In this document: positions 7,832 to 14,370 of the stretch, in pieces
Numbering within the stretch: the first letter of the stretch is position 1
How the letters are laid out: each line of letters opens with the position of its first letter
NCBI GenBank assembly: GCA_030606805.1
Contig: JAUWFS010000059.1
Location: 1-15,579, forward strand
Reading direction: 5' to 3'
DNA: 15,579 nucleotides
Source: B13-G4 sp030606805
Lineage (GTDB): Bacteria; Desulfobacterota; Desulfobacteria; Desulfobacterales; ETH-SRB1
Translations under genes and position numbers: made by a program
Notes under the pieces: generated by a model
The model's database searches: none
What the model was told of the DNA's origin: nothing
What the model saw: only the letters and a program-made list of their open reading frames with translations

Positions 7832-9061
7832 CTAGACTACAAGCTGATTCATTTCAAATATAGGAAGGCAAATTGAGATAACTATAAATGCAACAACAAT
7901 CCCCATTATTAATATCATAACCGGCTCAAGCATTGAGGTAATGTTCATAACACTCAATTCTATTTCATTTTCATAAACATCCGCCGCTTTTTTCAACATT
8001 TTCTCCAGCTCCCCGCTTTGTTCTCCAACCTTAACCATCTGAGTAAACAGATTAGGGAATACCTTGCTTTCAGTAAGAACCATCCCAAGCCCCTGTCCGC
8101 CCTCAACCTCTTTGGCGGCTGTTTCAACCGCATTTGAAATAATAATATTACCCACAATATTTTTTACTATTTCAAGTGCATGCAGCATGGGAACACCATT
8201 TTCAAGCAAAGACCCAAGGGTTCGGGAAAAACGCGCTACAGCAAGCTTTCTTGCTAATGTGCCGACCAGCGGGAAAGAAAGCAGACTTTTATCTAAAAAA
8301 TAGCTTCCTTTTGATGTTTTTTTAAAGCTCCTTAAAGCTAATATCACAACAAAAATCATAATTAATATGACCCACCAATAGTGCTTGAATAAATCGCTAA
8401 AAGCAATAAGAAAACGGGTTGGAGCAGGCAGGATCTGATTCATGTCGGAAAATATTGAGGTTATATTAGGAACTATATATGCCAGCAAAAAAAATAATAC
8501 AACAGATCCAACAATCAACATTAAAACAGGGTAAACCAAAGCCGATCTTATCTGACTCTTTAAAGCCTGTTGTTTTTCGGCAATATCCGCCAGCCGTTCC
8601 AGAACAATTTCAAGAGTGCCGGATGTTTCGCCGGAACGAACCATGTTTATATAAATTGCGGAAAAAACTCCTGGATACAATGACAAAGCATCAGCAAAAC
8701 TTTTACCTTCAACTATTGAATCCTTAATATTTGCCAGGGTCTTTTTGAAAACATGAGATCCGGTTTGAGGAATAAGAGTATCTATGGCTGATACAAGCGG
8801 AAAGCCGGCACCCACTAAAGTAGCAAGATGCCTTGTCATCATGGAAAGTTCAGACGGTTTGATACTTCGCGAAAAAAATTGCAATAGAGAAAAAGTCTTA
8901 GACTCTTTTTCCGCACTTGTAACACTGACTTCCTTTATCGAAACGGGAAAAATCTTTGAATCACGGAGCTTCTGACGAGCCGTAAGAGCACTTTCCGCAT
9001 CAACAATACCGGAAGTATTCTTCCCGTTTACATCCAGTGCTGTATATTCATATACCGACAT
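7832..9061 (-). CDS. gspF: Type II secretion system inner-membrane platform protein GspF
   Basis: Polytopic inner-membrane protein at the centre of the T2SS platform; the family interacts with GspE and GspL and drives pseudopilus assembly. The 409-residue product has the family N-terminus (VYEYTALDVNGKNTSGIVDA), two T2SSF repeats (about 72-195 and 275-398; for example LSMMTRHLATLVGAGFPLVS and FSRTLGSLLENGVPMLHALE) and three membrane helices (about 177-197, 226-246, 377-400). The YxNMVRSGETSGTLE and VKVGEQSGELEKML motifs are diagnostic. Length is normal. It is the first T2SS gene in this operon, with no gspE before it. The ribosome binding site is weak. The upstream 160 bases separate it from a small exported-protein gene on the same strand. 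Confidence 0.97.
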   Translation of the reverse strand: MSVYEYTALDVNGKNTSGIVDAESALTARQKLRDSKIFPVSIKEVSVTSAEKESKTFSLLQFFSRSIKPSELSMMTRHLATLVGAGFPLVSAIDTLIPQTGSHVFKKTLANIKDSIVEGKSFADALSLYPGVFSAIYINMVRSGETSGTLEIVLERLADIAEKQQALKSQIRSALVYPVLMLIVGSVVLFFLLAYIVPNITSIFSDMNQILPAPTRFLIAFSDLFKHYWWVILIMIFVVILALRSFKKTSKGSYFLDKSLLSFPLVGTLARKLAVARFSRTLGSLLENGVPMLHALEIVKNIVGNIIISNAVETAAKEVEGGQGLGMVLTESKVFPNLFTQMVKVGEQSGELEKMLKKAADVYENEIELSVMNITSMLEPVMILIMGIVVAFIVISICLPIFEMNQLVV

Positions 9062-9225
9062 TTAATATAACCATCCGAACTAATTGTTTATACTCATTTA
9101 TTACTATCTTTTATCATCTGAGCGCCTGTTTTATGGTTTTTTGTCTTACAAATTCCATTAATAACAGGGCGCACAAATGATTTCTCTATAATTGACTTTT
9201 GATTTAAGCTTAAATTCCATAAATA

Positions 9226-9363
9226 CTAATCTTTACCCCATCCGATGTGAATGGGCAGACCTGCATCACTCCACGAGACTGATTCATGCTCCTGAAAAGA
9301 AGTTTTTCTTCCCGGGAAACCCCTGAATCCATTATATGCGTCACCATAACTGGTACTATGCAT
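9226..9363 (-). pseudogene. Frame-shifted continuation of the small exported gene (or separate 45-codon ORF)
   Basis: This 45-codon reading frame overlaps the end of the 9356-9472 ORF in a different frame. Its translation (MHSTSYGDAYNGFRGFPGRK, then TSFQEHESVSWSDAGLPIHI, then GWGKD) reads like genuine secreted-protein sequence, rich in Gly and aromatic residues. The ATG at 9363 has no obvious ribosome binding site. The simplest reading is that this is the body of a protein whose signal peptide lies in 9356-9472, separated by an indel near 9360. Alternatives are programmed frameshifting or a chance ORF. I do not recognise the family. Confidence 0.4.
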
Positions 9364-9472
9364 CAAATGCCTGTTCGGCTGTTATCGGCACCGCACCATT
9401 TGCGTAAACAATTCCTGTGGCAAACATAGATACCATCAAAGCTACCGTAAAAATTCCAACCATCTTCTTCAT
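9356..9472 (-). CDS. Small exported protein, 38 residues, probably truncated by a frameshift
   Basis: A short ORF too small for routine gene finding but with a strong ribosome binding site: GGGAGG, then TTCAAA, then ATG. The product begins with a textbook signal peptide (MKKMVGIFTVALMVSMFATG, then IVYA) with likely cleavage after VYA, followed by only 14 residues (NGAVPITAEQAFDA) before a stop. The frame one base over continues open for about 45 more codons (9226-9363) with protein-like composition. The original protein was therefore probably about 80 residues and exported. It lies about 300 bases upstream of gspF on the same strand, and a promoter-like pair sits at 9529-9557. Function unknown; no family recognised. 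Confidence 0.55.
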   Translation of the reverse strand: MKKMVGIFTVALMVSMFATGIVYANGAVPITAEQAFDA

Positions 9473-9528
9473 TTTGAACCTCCCTTGATTTGTTGTTTGA
9501 TTGGATGAGAGGATAAAACATTTTATTA

Positions 9529-9557
9529 ATTATTGCAAATTTTTACTGGAAAATCAA
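9529..9557 (-). promoter_or_regulatory. Candidate sigma70-type promoter for the small exported gene (and perhaps gspF)
   Basis: On the minus strand, TTGATT (9557-9552) and AATAAT (9534-9529) are separated by 17 bases. Transcription would start about 50 bases before the GGGAGG and ATG of the small exported gene. No better promoter was found between this point and gspF, so it could also drive the secretion operon. The region is AT-rich, so chance matches are likely. Confidence 0.3.
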
Positions 9558-9702
9558 TTGAATATTTAAGAACGTGGAAAAGCATGGATTCATATAAGAA
9601 AAGTATGTATCGAGGACAAAGTGAAGCGCTTATTCTTTTATGCTTTGCATATCAATTCATATTAAGGGGTAACTCGGGCTATTTTTATAAAAAAGATAGA
9701 GG

Positions 9703-9831
9703 CGGTCCGACAACATTGTTTTACAATAACCGCATTAACATTATATGTATTTTCCATTAAATTTAAAACAGATCCAGTTTCTGATTCATATAATCTGACG
9801 GAAACGGGACTTCAACCTATTTGTCGGACCG
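9703..9831. repeat. Separated 11-bp inverted repeat, possible remnant element
   Basis: cggtccgacaa (9703-9713) is matched by its reverse complement ttgtcggaccg (9821-9831). Measured inward from each end, the 8-mer attatatg appears on both arms at the same offset, so the two halves look like decayed copies in inverted orientation. No gene is seen inside. It lies in the long gap 9473-10356, where I see no convincing coding sequence; a 75-codon frame at 9533-9760 lacks a ribosome binding site and protein-like composition. Confidence 0.5.
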
Positions 9832-10030
9832 GCTCTCTGATAATTAACTACAAGCAAATAATATGCCTATATTTACAAGAACCATATGAATAGCTTAAAC
9901 GCTTGACTACAGCCCATTAAAGCTATTTTTAATAATTAACAACAGGAATTAAAATCAACAAAATAATCTTAAATATATTTATATTGTGGTTTATAATACA
10001 TAATTATTATTAAAATATTTAAATAATAAT

Positions 10031-10308
10031 AAATTTGAAAACTCAAAAGTAACTTGTTAACAATTAGAGGTGGCGGGCATTTACAATTTAAAACGGCTGA
10101 CTGTTTGAGCGTATTAGTGAGCATTAAGAAAAAAAAGGCACTTTTGTATATTTTTGTTAAAAGGATAAACTCAAGCCATAACGTTTAATTTTTCTAACTG
10201 ATATTAATACTCTTTTTTCTTTAGGCTCACTTATGCGCAAGTTTCAGACGTTCTTAAATTTAATTGCCCGCTACCTCTGGTTAATCTCATACTTGAGTTT
10301 TCAAATTT
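10031..10308. repeat. Large imperfect inverted repeat (about 280 bp, MITE-like or structured RNA)
   Basis: Arms of roughly 100 bases (10031-10136 and 10213-10308) fold back on each other around a loop of about 75 bases. The outer 16 bases are perfect (aaatttgaaaactcaa at 10031-10046; its reverse complement at 10293-10308). Inner blocks match with few changes: agaggtggcgggca (10066-10079) against tgcccgctacctct (10265-10278), and gtgagc (10117-10122) against gctcac (10225-10230), followed by an A-run facing a T-run. No ORF is present. A non-autonomous inverted-repeat element is the likeliest explanation; a long structured transcript is possible. No clear target-site duplication was seen. Confidence 0.75.
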
Positions 10309-10322
10309 CTGATCATTATAAA
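10293..10322 (+). promoter_or_regulatory. Candidate promoter for djlA at the edge of the inverted-repeat element
   Basis: TTGAGT (10293-10298) and TATAAA (10317-10322) are 18 bases apart, and the djlA ATG is at 10357 with AAGGAG upstream. The -35-like hexamer is the terminal part of the inverted-repeat element, so the element may supply half of the promoter. Prediction only. Confidence 0.35.
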
Positions 10323-10356
10323 CGAATAAATTTTTTTTAAGGAGAAGTATAATAAT

Positions 10357-11112
10357 ATGGGTTGGTTTGGAAAAGTTGTTGGAGGTACTATAGGATTTGC
10401 ATTAGGCGGCCCTCTCGGTGCTGTCGCAGGAGCTGCATTTGGACATACTTTTGATTCAAGCAAAAAGCAATACTATGTTAATGATAATGCACGTCTTTCA
10501 TCAGGCGAAGAGTCTCAGTTTACTTTTTTTATAGCGGCATTTTCAATGCTTGCAAAGCTTGCTAAAGTGGATGGCCGCATATCAGAGGAAGAAATTAAGT
10601 CCATAGAGGATTTTATGGTTAATGACTTAAACCTTAATCTTGAGAGCAAAAGACTTGCCATGAACATTTTTCATGCAGCTACCAGATCTCAGGAGACCTT
10701 CTATGATTTTGCGAATCAGTTCTACATGCAGTTTAGCAGACAGCCTCAGCTCCTGGAACTTATGATGGATATGCTTTTTAGAGTATCTGTTGCCGATGGA
10801 GTCCTTAGTAAAAGCGAAGAACAACTTATTCACTCTGCTGCAAGAGTATTCAACTTCAATGATGCGGAATACAGTAAATTTAAGTCCAGATATATCAAGG
10901 ACTTTGAAAAATATTATGCAATTCTTGGGTGCAGCCAAAACGATTCAGATGCTCAGATAAAAAAGCAGTACAGAAAACTGGTATTAGAATACCATCCTGA
11001 TAAGATTGCATCAAAGGGCCTTCCTGAAGAGTTTACAAAATTTGCTAATGATAAATTCCGGGAGATTCAAGGGGCGTATGAACTTATAAAAAAAGAAAAG
11101 GGGATCAAATAG
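10357..11112 (+). CDS. djlA: DjlA-type membrane-anchored J-domain protein (TerB + DnaJ)
   Basis: Co-chaperone that would stimulate DnaK at the membrane. The 251-residue product has a Gly/Ala-rich N-terminal membrane segment (WFGKVVGGTIGFALGGPLGA, about residues 3-30, ending GHTFDSS), closely like DjlA. A TerB-like helical domain follows (about 55-170, with AKLAKVDGRISEEEI and VADGVLSKSEEQ, acidic metal-binding-like repeats). A C-terminal J domain (about 187-247) contains the essential HPD motif (YHPDKIA). Domain order and length match DjlA. An AAGGAG lies upstream of the ATG, slightly far at about 13 bases. It is the only plus-strand gene in this part and converges on mtaB, with the stop codons overlapping by 8 bases. 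Confidence 0.9.
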   Translation: MGWFGKVVGGTIGFALGGPLGAVAGAAFGHTFDSSKKQYYVNDNARLSSGEESQFTFFIAAFSMLAKLAKVDGRISEEEIKSIEDFMVNDLNLNLESKRLAMNIFHAATRSQETFYDFANQFYMQFSRQPQLLELMMDMLFRVSVADGVLSKSEEQLIHSAARVFNFNDAEYSKFKSRYIKDFEKYYAILGCSQNDSDAQIKKQYRKLVLEYHPDKIASKGLPEEFTKFANDKFREIQGAYELIKKEKGIK

Positions 11113-12412
11113 TGCCGAATAAAGAATTATCGTTATTTATTTTTTCAATTTTAGCATCAACTATTGTATTTTTCAAAGCATCATTTCCATTCAAAAATAT
11201 CGGCAAATAATTTGAAGTCATACCTTTTAAAAAGCCTGTTGCTTTGTCTCTTTTTGCCTCTATAAGAACTTCAACCTTTTTCCCGATACTTTTTTTGTAA
11301 AATTCCTTTTTTTTGATATTTCCCAGATCACGCATTATTTTACATCTTTCTTTAATAATCTTTGATGGTACTTTATCCGGGAAGCTGCTTGCCGGTGTTC
11401 CTTTGCGGGATGAAAAAGGAAAGACATGGAGATAGGTCGCCGGCAGTTCTTTAATTAGATTATATGTATTTTCAAAGGTTTCCTCAGTTTCGCCCGGAAA
11501 TCCTATAATAGTATCAACTCCTATTGCGGCATCAGGTATTAATTCATGAATTCTATATAGTAACTTTCTGAACATTGATCTTGTATATGGCCGTCGCATT
11601 TTTTTTAATATTAAATCATCTCCGCTCTGCAAAGGAATATGGAAATGACGGCAGAAAATATCTGACTTAGCTACTGTTTTTATAATGGCTTCAGTTAATT
11701 CAAGAGGTTCTATTGAACTTAGCCTGACGCGCTCTATAGCCCTTGACTTATTTATATGTTTTATGAGTTCTGTTAAATTTGTTTGCGGTGAGAGATCAAG
11801 TCCATAGCGGCCAAGGTGTATGCCCGAGAGGACGACTTCCCTGTATCCGGATTTTTTAATCCGGATGATATTATCTAATATGTTTTTTAAGGGCATACTG
11901 CGGCTGCGGCCTCTGGCATAAGGAACAATGCAATAGGTGCAAAAAGCGTTGCAGCCGTCCTGTATTTTTAGAAAAGGCCTTGTTCTTTCCCCAAGCGCAA
12001 CAGGCATTTGTTTGAAAGTTTTTTCATTAATTATGTCATTGTAAATGGTTACAGGAAATACAAAATCTTTTTTTTCTGTTGATGTAATTATTTCCGGGAT
12101 TTTATGTTTGCCGGCATGACCGATTATATAATGGACTCCTTTGATTTTTTTAATCTCATCGGGCTCGGTTTGTGCATAACAGCCTGTAACAATTATACGC
12201 GCACGCGGGTTGGAGCGAATTGCATGTCTTACTGCCTGCCGTGACTGCATGGCTGCTTTCCTGGTAACGGTGCATGTGTTTATTATGCAAAATCCTGCAT
12301 CTTCTCCTAAAGGAACAGAAGTCCATCCCGACTTTTTCAAGATCTGAATTATGGATTCTGACTCGCAATGATTTACCTTACAGCCTAATGTTGTGATGGA
12401 ATAATTTTGCAT
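11105..12412 (-). CDS. mtaB: tRNA (ct6A/t6A37 C2)-methylthiotransferase MtaB
   Basis: Radical-SAM enzyme that adds a methylthio group to t6A at position 37 of tRNAs. The N-terminal UPF0004 domain binds one [4Fe-4S] cluster through Cys11 (TTLGCKVN), Cys47 (NTCTVT) and Cys78 (VTGCYAQ). The radical-SAM cluster motif is Cys154-x3-Cys158-x2-Cys161 (DGCNAFCTYCIVPYARGRSRS; the cysteines fit CxxxCxxC). A C-terminal TRAM-like region lies near 370-435. The LGCKVN signature points to MtaB rather than MiaB or RimO. Length (435) is normal. It follows mnmA by 11 bases on the same strand, so both tRNA sulfur-insertion enzymes are likely co-transcribed. No clear ribosome binding site precedes it, consistent with coupling to mnmA. 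Confidence 0.92.
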   Translation of the reverse strand: MQNYSITTLGCKVNHCESESIIQILKKSGWTSVPLGEDAGFCIINTCTVTRKAAMQSRQAVRHAIRSNPRARIIVTGCYAQTEPDEIKKIKGVHYIIGHAGKHKIPEIITSTEKKDFVFPVTIYNDIINEKTFKQMPVALGERTRPFLKIQDGCNAFCTYCIVPYARGRSRSMPLKNILDNIIRIKKSGYREVVLSGIHLGRYGLDLSPQTNLTELIKHINKSRAIERVRLSSIEPLELTEAIIKTVAKSDIFCRHFHIPLQSGDDLILKKMRRPYTRSMFRKLLYRIHELIPDAAIGVDTIIGFPGETEETFENTYNLIKELPATYLHVFPFSSRKGTPASSFPDKVPSKIIKERCKIMRDLGNIKKKEFYKKSIGKKVEVLIEAKRDKATGFLKGMTSNYLPIFLNGNDALKNTIVDAKIEKINNDNSLFGTI

Positions 12413-12423
12413 AAGTTAATTTT

Positions 12424-13539
12424 TTAGCTTTCAATCCAGCCGCCGCCGATTACTTCATCTCCTGTATAGAATACAGCGCCCTGTCCGGGAGTTATTGATA
12501 GTTGAGGGTTTTTAAATTTTACAATTGCCGTTTGTTTTCCCATTGGTAGAAGAGTAGCCTCTACTGCTTTGTGACGGTATCTTATACGGACATAAACTTT
12601 TATCAAAGAAGTCGGTTCTTGATTTATCCAGTTTATTTTTATAACCTTACATTTTTTTAATAGTAAATCTTTTTTAGAACCGACTATCAAAATATTTCGC
12701 TTTATATCAATACTTACAACATAATAGGGCTCGGAAGCAGGGCAGTTTATGCCTTTCCTTTGGCCAATAGTATAAAGATGCAAACCTTTGTGCTTTCCCA
12801 AAAGGTTGCCGTTAAGATCTTTTATTAGCCCCGGCTTTGGTTTAAATCCTTGTTGTTGTTCAAGGAAATATCCATAATTATTGTCTTTGATAAAGCAGAT
12901 GTCCTGGCTTTCTCTACTTGCAATTGGTTTAAGTTCTTTTTCCTTACTGATTTTTAGAACTTCTGATTTCGTCAAATTCCCAAGAGGAAAGCAGGCAGCG
13001 GCAAGTTGTTTTTGCTCTAATAAAGCAAGAAAATAAGACTGGTCTTTTTGCGGATCAATACCTTTAAGAAGGTGGCACCTGTTTTTTCTGTCTTTTATTA
13101 CCCTGGCATAATGTCCTGTTGCAATATGAGTGGCTCCCATTTTGCGGGCAAAATCCAGAACAGTCCCAAATTTAATTGAGCTATTGCATACCATGCATGG
13201 GTTGGGGGTTTTGCCGGCCTTATAAGTTTGTATAAAATTATCGACAACATTTTTTTTAAATTCAGCGCTACAGTCGATAATTTCAATGCAAATGCCAAGT
13301 TGTTCGGCTATGTTAGAGATATTTTGGCAAATGTAATCTTTTGTGCTTGAGGGAGTTGTTGCATATAAATTTGTTTCCGGGTTTGCAGGATCTTTAATAT
13401 TCGTATGATAAGTAGGCCTGGTTTCATATCCGGTTATAAAATGGATACCAATGAGTTTAATGCCCTGTTTTTTTAATAAATACGCTGCTGTTAGAGAATC
13501 TACGCCGCCGCTTATCGCTATGGCCGTTAACTGTTTCAT
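12424..13539 (-). CDS. mnmA: tRNA-specific 2-thiouridylase MnmA (CxxC variant)
   Basis: ATP-dependent enzyme that thiolates U34 of the tRNAs for Lys, Glu and Gln (s2U). The 371-residue product has the PP-loop SGGVDS (10-15), the ATP-binding TGHYARV region (141-147), the catalytic pair Cys118 (NPCMVCN) and Cys215 (SQDICFIKD), and the C-terminal beta-barrel with YTIGQRKG. Where E. coli has NPDVLCN, this protein has Cys115, giving CxxC plus the distal Cys215. Three cysteines could ligate an iron-sulfur cluster, as reported for related thiolases; that is inference here. The ATG overlaps the stop of the NIL-ferredoxin gene by 4 bases (ATGA), and mtaB follows 11 bases later. Confidence 0.95.
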   Translation of the reverse strand: MKQLTAIAISGGVDSLTAAYLLKKQGIKLIGIHFITGYETRPTYHTNIKDPANPETNLYATTPSSTKDYICQNISNIAEQLGICIEIIDCSAEFKKNVVDNFIQTYKAGKTPNPCMVCNSSIKFGTVLDFARKMGATHIATGHYARVIKDRKNRCHLLKGIDPQKDQSYFLALLEQKQLAAACFPLGNLTKSEVLKISKEKELKPIASRESQDICFIKDNNYGYFLEQQQGFKPKPGLIKDLNGNLLGKHKGLHLYTIGQRKGINCPASEPYYVVSIDIKRNILIVGSKKDLLLKKCKVIKINWINQEPTSLIKVYVRIRYRHKAVEATLLPMGKQTAIVKFKNPQLSITPGQGAVFYTGDEVIGGGWIES

Positions 13540-13964
13540 TCAAAAAAAACGTTCTTTGTAGGGCGAACTTCCATTGCCCTGGGGGGGCAGGCGGGTACGC
13601 AAAGTTCACATACGCTGCATTTTTTTTGATCAAAGACAATATTCATTTCGGGCCTTTGAATGGATAGAGCGCCGGTTGGGCAGACAGCAGTACATGCTCC
13701 GCAGTGCGTGCATTTTTTATTATCATGCTTTACTTCCTGGGATGCATTCTGAACGTGTACTCCTTCAGTCTTGAGATATTGTACACCTTCTCTGAAGTTT
13801 TTTCTGGTTCCGGATAGCTCAAGAACCATAACTCCCTCTTTTCTGGGAAGTACTGTGGCATTAAGGATATTAAATGTAAGATCATAATCTTTAACGAGGT
13901 AACAAACTATAGGCTTTTGAACCATAGTTTTTGGAAAGCGAAGTATTAGTATTTTTGAGTACAC
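13536..13964 (-). CDS. NIL-domain 2x[4Fe-4S] ferredoxin upstream of mnmA
   Basis: A 142-residue cytoplasmic iron-sulfur protein. The start is the GTG at 13964, supported by CGGAGG six bases upstream; a longer frame from a TTG at 14024 would start inside the promoter -35 box. Residues 1-78 form a NIL domain (VYSKILILRF start, VKDYDLTFNIL, VMVLELSG). This is the small ferredoxin-like module also found at the C-terminus of MetN and in sulfur-related ferredoxins. Two cluster motifs follow: Cys85, 88, 91, 95 (CTHCGACTAVCP) and Cys116, 119, 122, 126 (CSVCELCVPACP). NIL-ferredoxins in methanogens and anaerobic bacteria have been tied to sulfide-dependent homocysteine synthesis. The four-base overlap with mnmA suggests a role in tRNA thiolation, such as electron or sulfur delivery (inference). 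Confidence 0.88.
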   Translation of the reverse strand: MYSKILILRFPKTMVQKPIVCYLVKDYDLTFNILNATVLPRKEGVMVLELSGTRKNFREGVQYLKTEGVHVQNASQEVKHDNKKCTHCGACTAVCPTGALSIQRPEMNIVFDQKKCSVCELCVPACPPRAMEVRPTKNVFFE

Positions 13965-13995
13965 AATCGGCCTCCGAAAATTATATAAATAAATT

Positions 13996-14024
13996 ACTGT
14001 AATTGCTATTAGATAACATGTCAA
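13996..14024 (-). promoter_or_regulatory. Sigma70-type promoter of the NIL-ferredoxin-mnmA-mtaB operon
   Basis: On the minus strand a consensus -35 TTGACA (14024-14019) and a -10-like TACAGT (14001-13996) are spaced by exactly 17 bases. Transcription would begin about 25 bases before the GGAGG and GTG of the NIL-ferredoxin gene. A second AT-rich match (TATAAT) lies closer to the gene but lacks a good -35. Confidence 0.55.
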
Positions 14025-14084
14025 TACAGGGAAACGTCAAAGTCAGTGCTAAAGTGCTAATATTTAGAGTTTGTGGGGACCTCA

Positions 14085-14250
14085 AAATCCGAAATCCGAA
14101 ACTCGAAACTCGAAACAATATCTAATTTCGAATATCAAATGACCAAAACATGTCAGGTGCTTATGCAATATCTATGGCGCTCCACCATGTTTGAAATTTT
14201 GAATTTTGGTCATTCGTATTTGTTTCGGATTTCGAGCTTAGTGCTTCGAA
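14085..14250. repeat. Inverted-repeat element built from 7-bp tandem units
   Basis: Begins with four heptads AAATCCG, AAATCCG, AAACTCG, AAACTCG (14085-14112). The left side (cgaaacaata 14111-14120, aatgaccaaaa 14138-14148, acatg 14148-14152) is mirrored on the right (catgt 14186-14190, ttttggtcatt 14204-14214, tatttgtttcg 14217-14227, cggatttcgagc 14226-14237). It therefore forms a long imperfect hairpin with a loop near 14155-14185. No gene is encoded; the 61-codon frame crossing it is a by-product of the repeat. It occupies most of the 405-base gap between the NIL-ferredoxin start and the hydrolase start. By style it looks like a dispersed intergenic repeat. Confidence 0.75.
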
Positions 14251-14290
14251 TTTATTGAAAATTGAATAAGTAAGCAATGCTTGTGAATTC

Positions 14291-14338
14291 AGGAGGTTAT
14301 CAGCTTAAATGATGTGGCCCTGCATGTCAATATTATGA
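14291..14338 (+). other. Strong Shine-Dalgarno with a 9-codon mini-ORF upstream of the hydrolase gene
   Basis: AGGAGG (14291-14296) is followed 12 bases later by ATG-ATG and a nine-codon frame (MMWPCMSIL) ending at 14338, 32 bases before the hydrolase ATG, which itself lacks a good ribosome binding site. It may be a leader peptide coupled to the hydrolase gene, or a leftover of a lost gene start. Speculative. Confidence 0.3.
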
Positions 14339-14370
14339 ATTCTTAAAAAAACAAATTCATCAAGTTTTAT

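Noticed and set aside
9121..9175. Hairpin gcgcctg...cagggcgc upstream of gspF as a terminator
   Set aside because: Arms are short and gapped with a loop of about 30 bases and no clean T-run, so too weak to call.
9533..9760. 75-codon plus-strand frame in the gap before djlA
   Set aside because: No ribosome binding site, composition unlike a protein, and it overlaps a promoter-like region on the other strand and one arm of an inverted repeat.
13965..14024. Longer start of the NIL-ferredoxin at TTG 14024
   Set aside because: That TTG is part of the TTGACA promoter box; the GTG at 13964 has GGAGG at ideal spacing and matches the family N-terminus.
14085..14250. CRISPR-like array
   Set aside because: Units are 7 bp and directly adjacent, without spacers, and no cas genes are present.
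14073..14258. 61-codon plus-strand frame over the heptad element
   Set aside because: It consists of the repeat itself; the translation is driven by the 7-bp units and there is no ribosome binding site.
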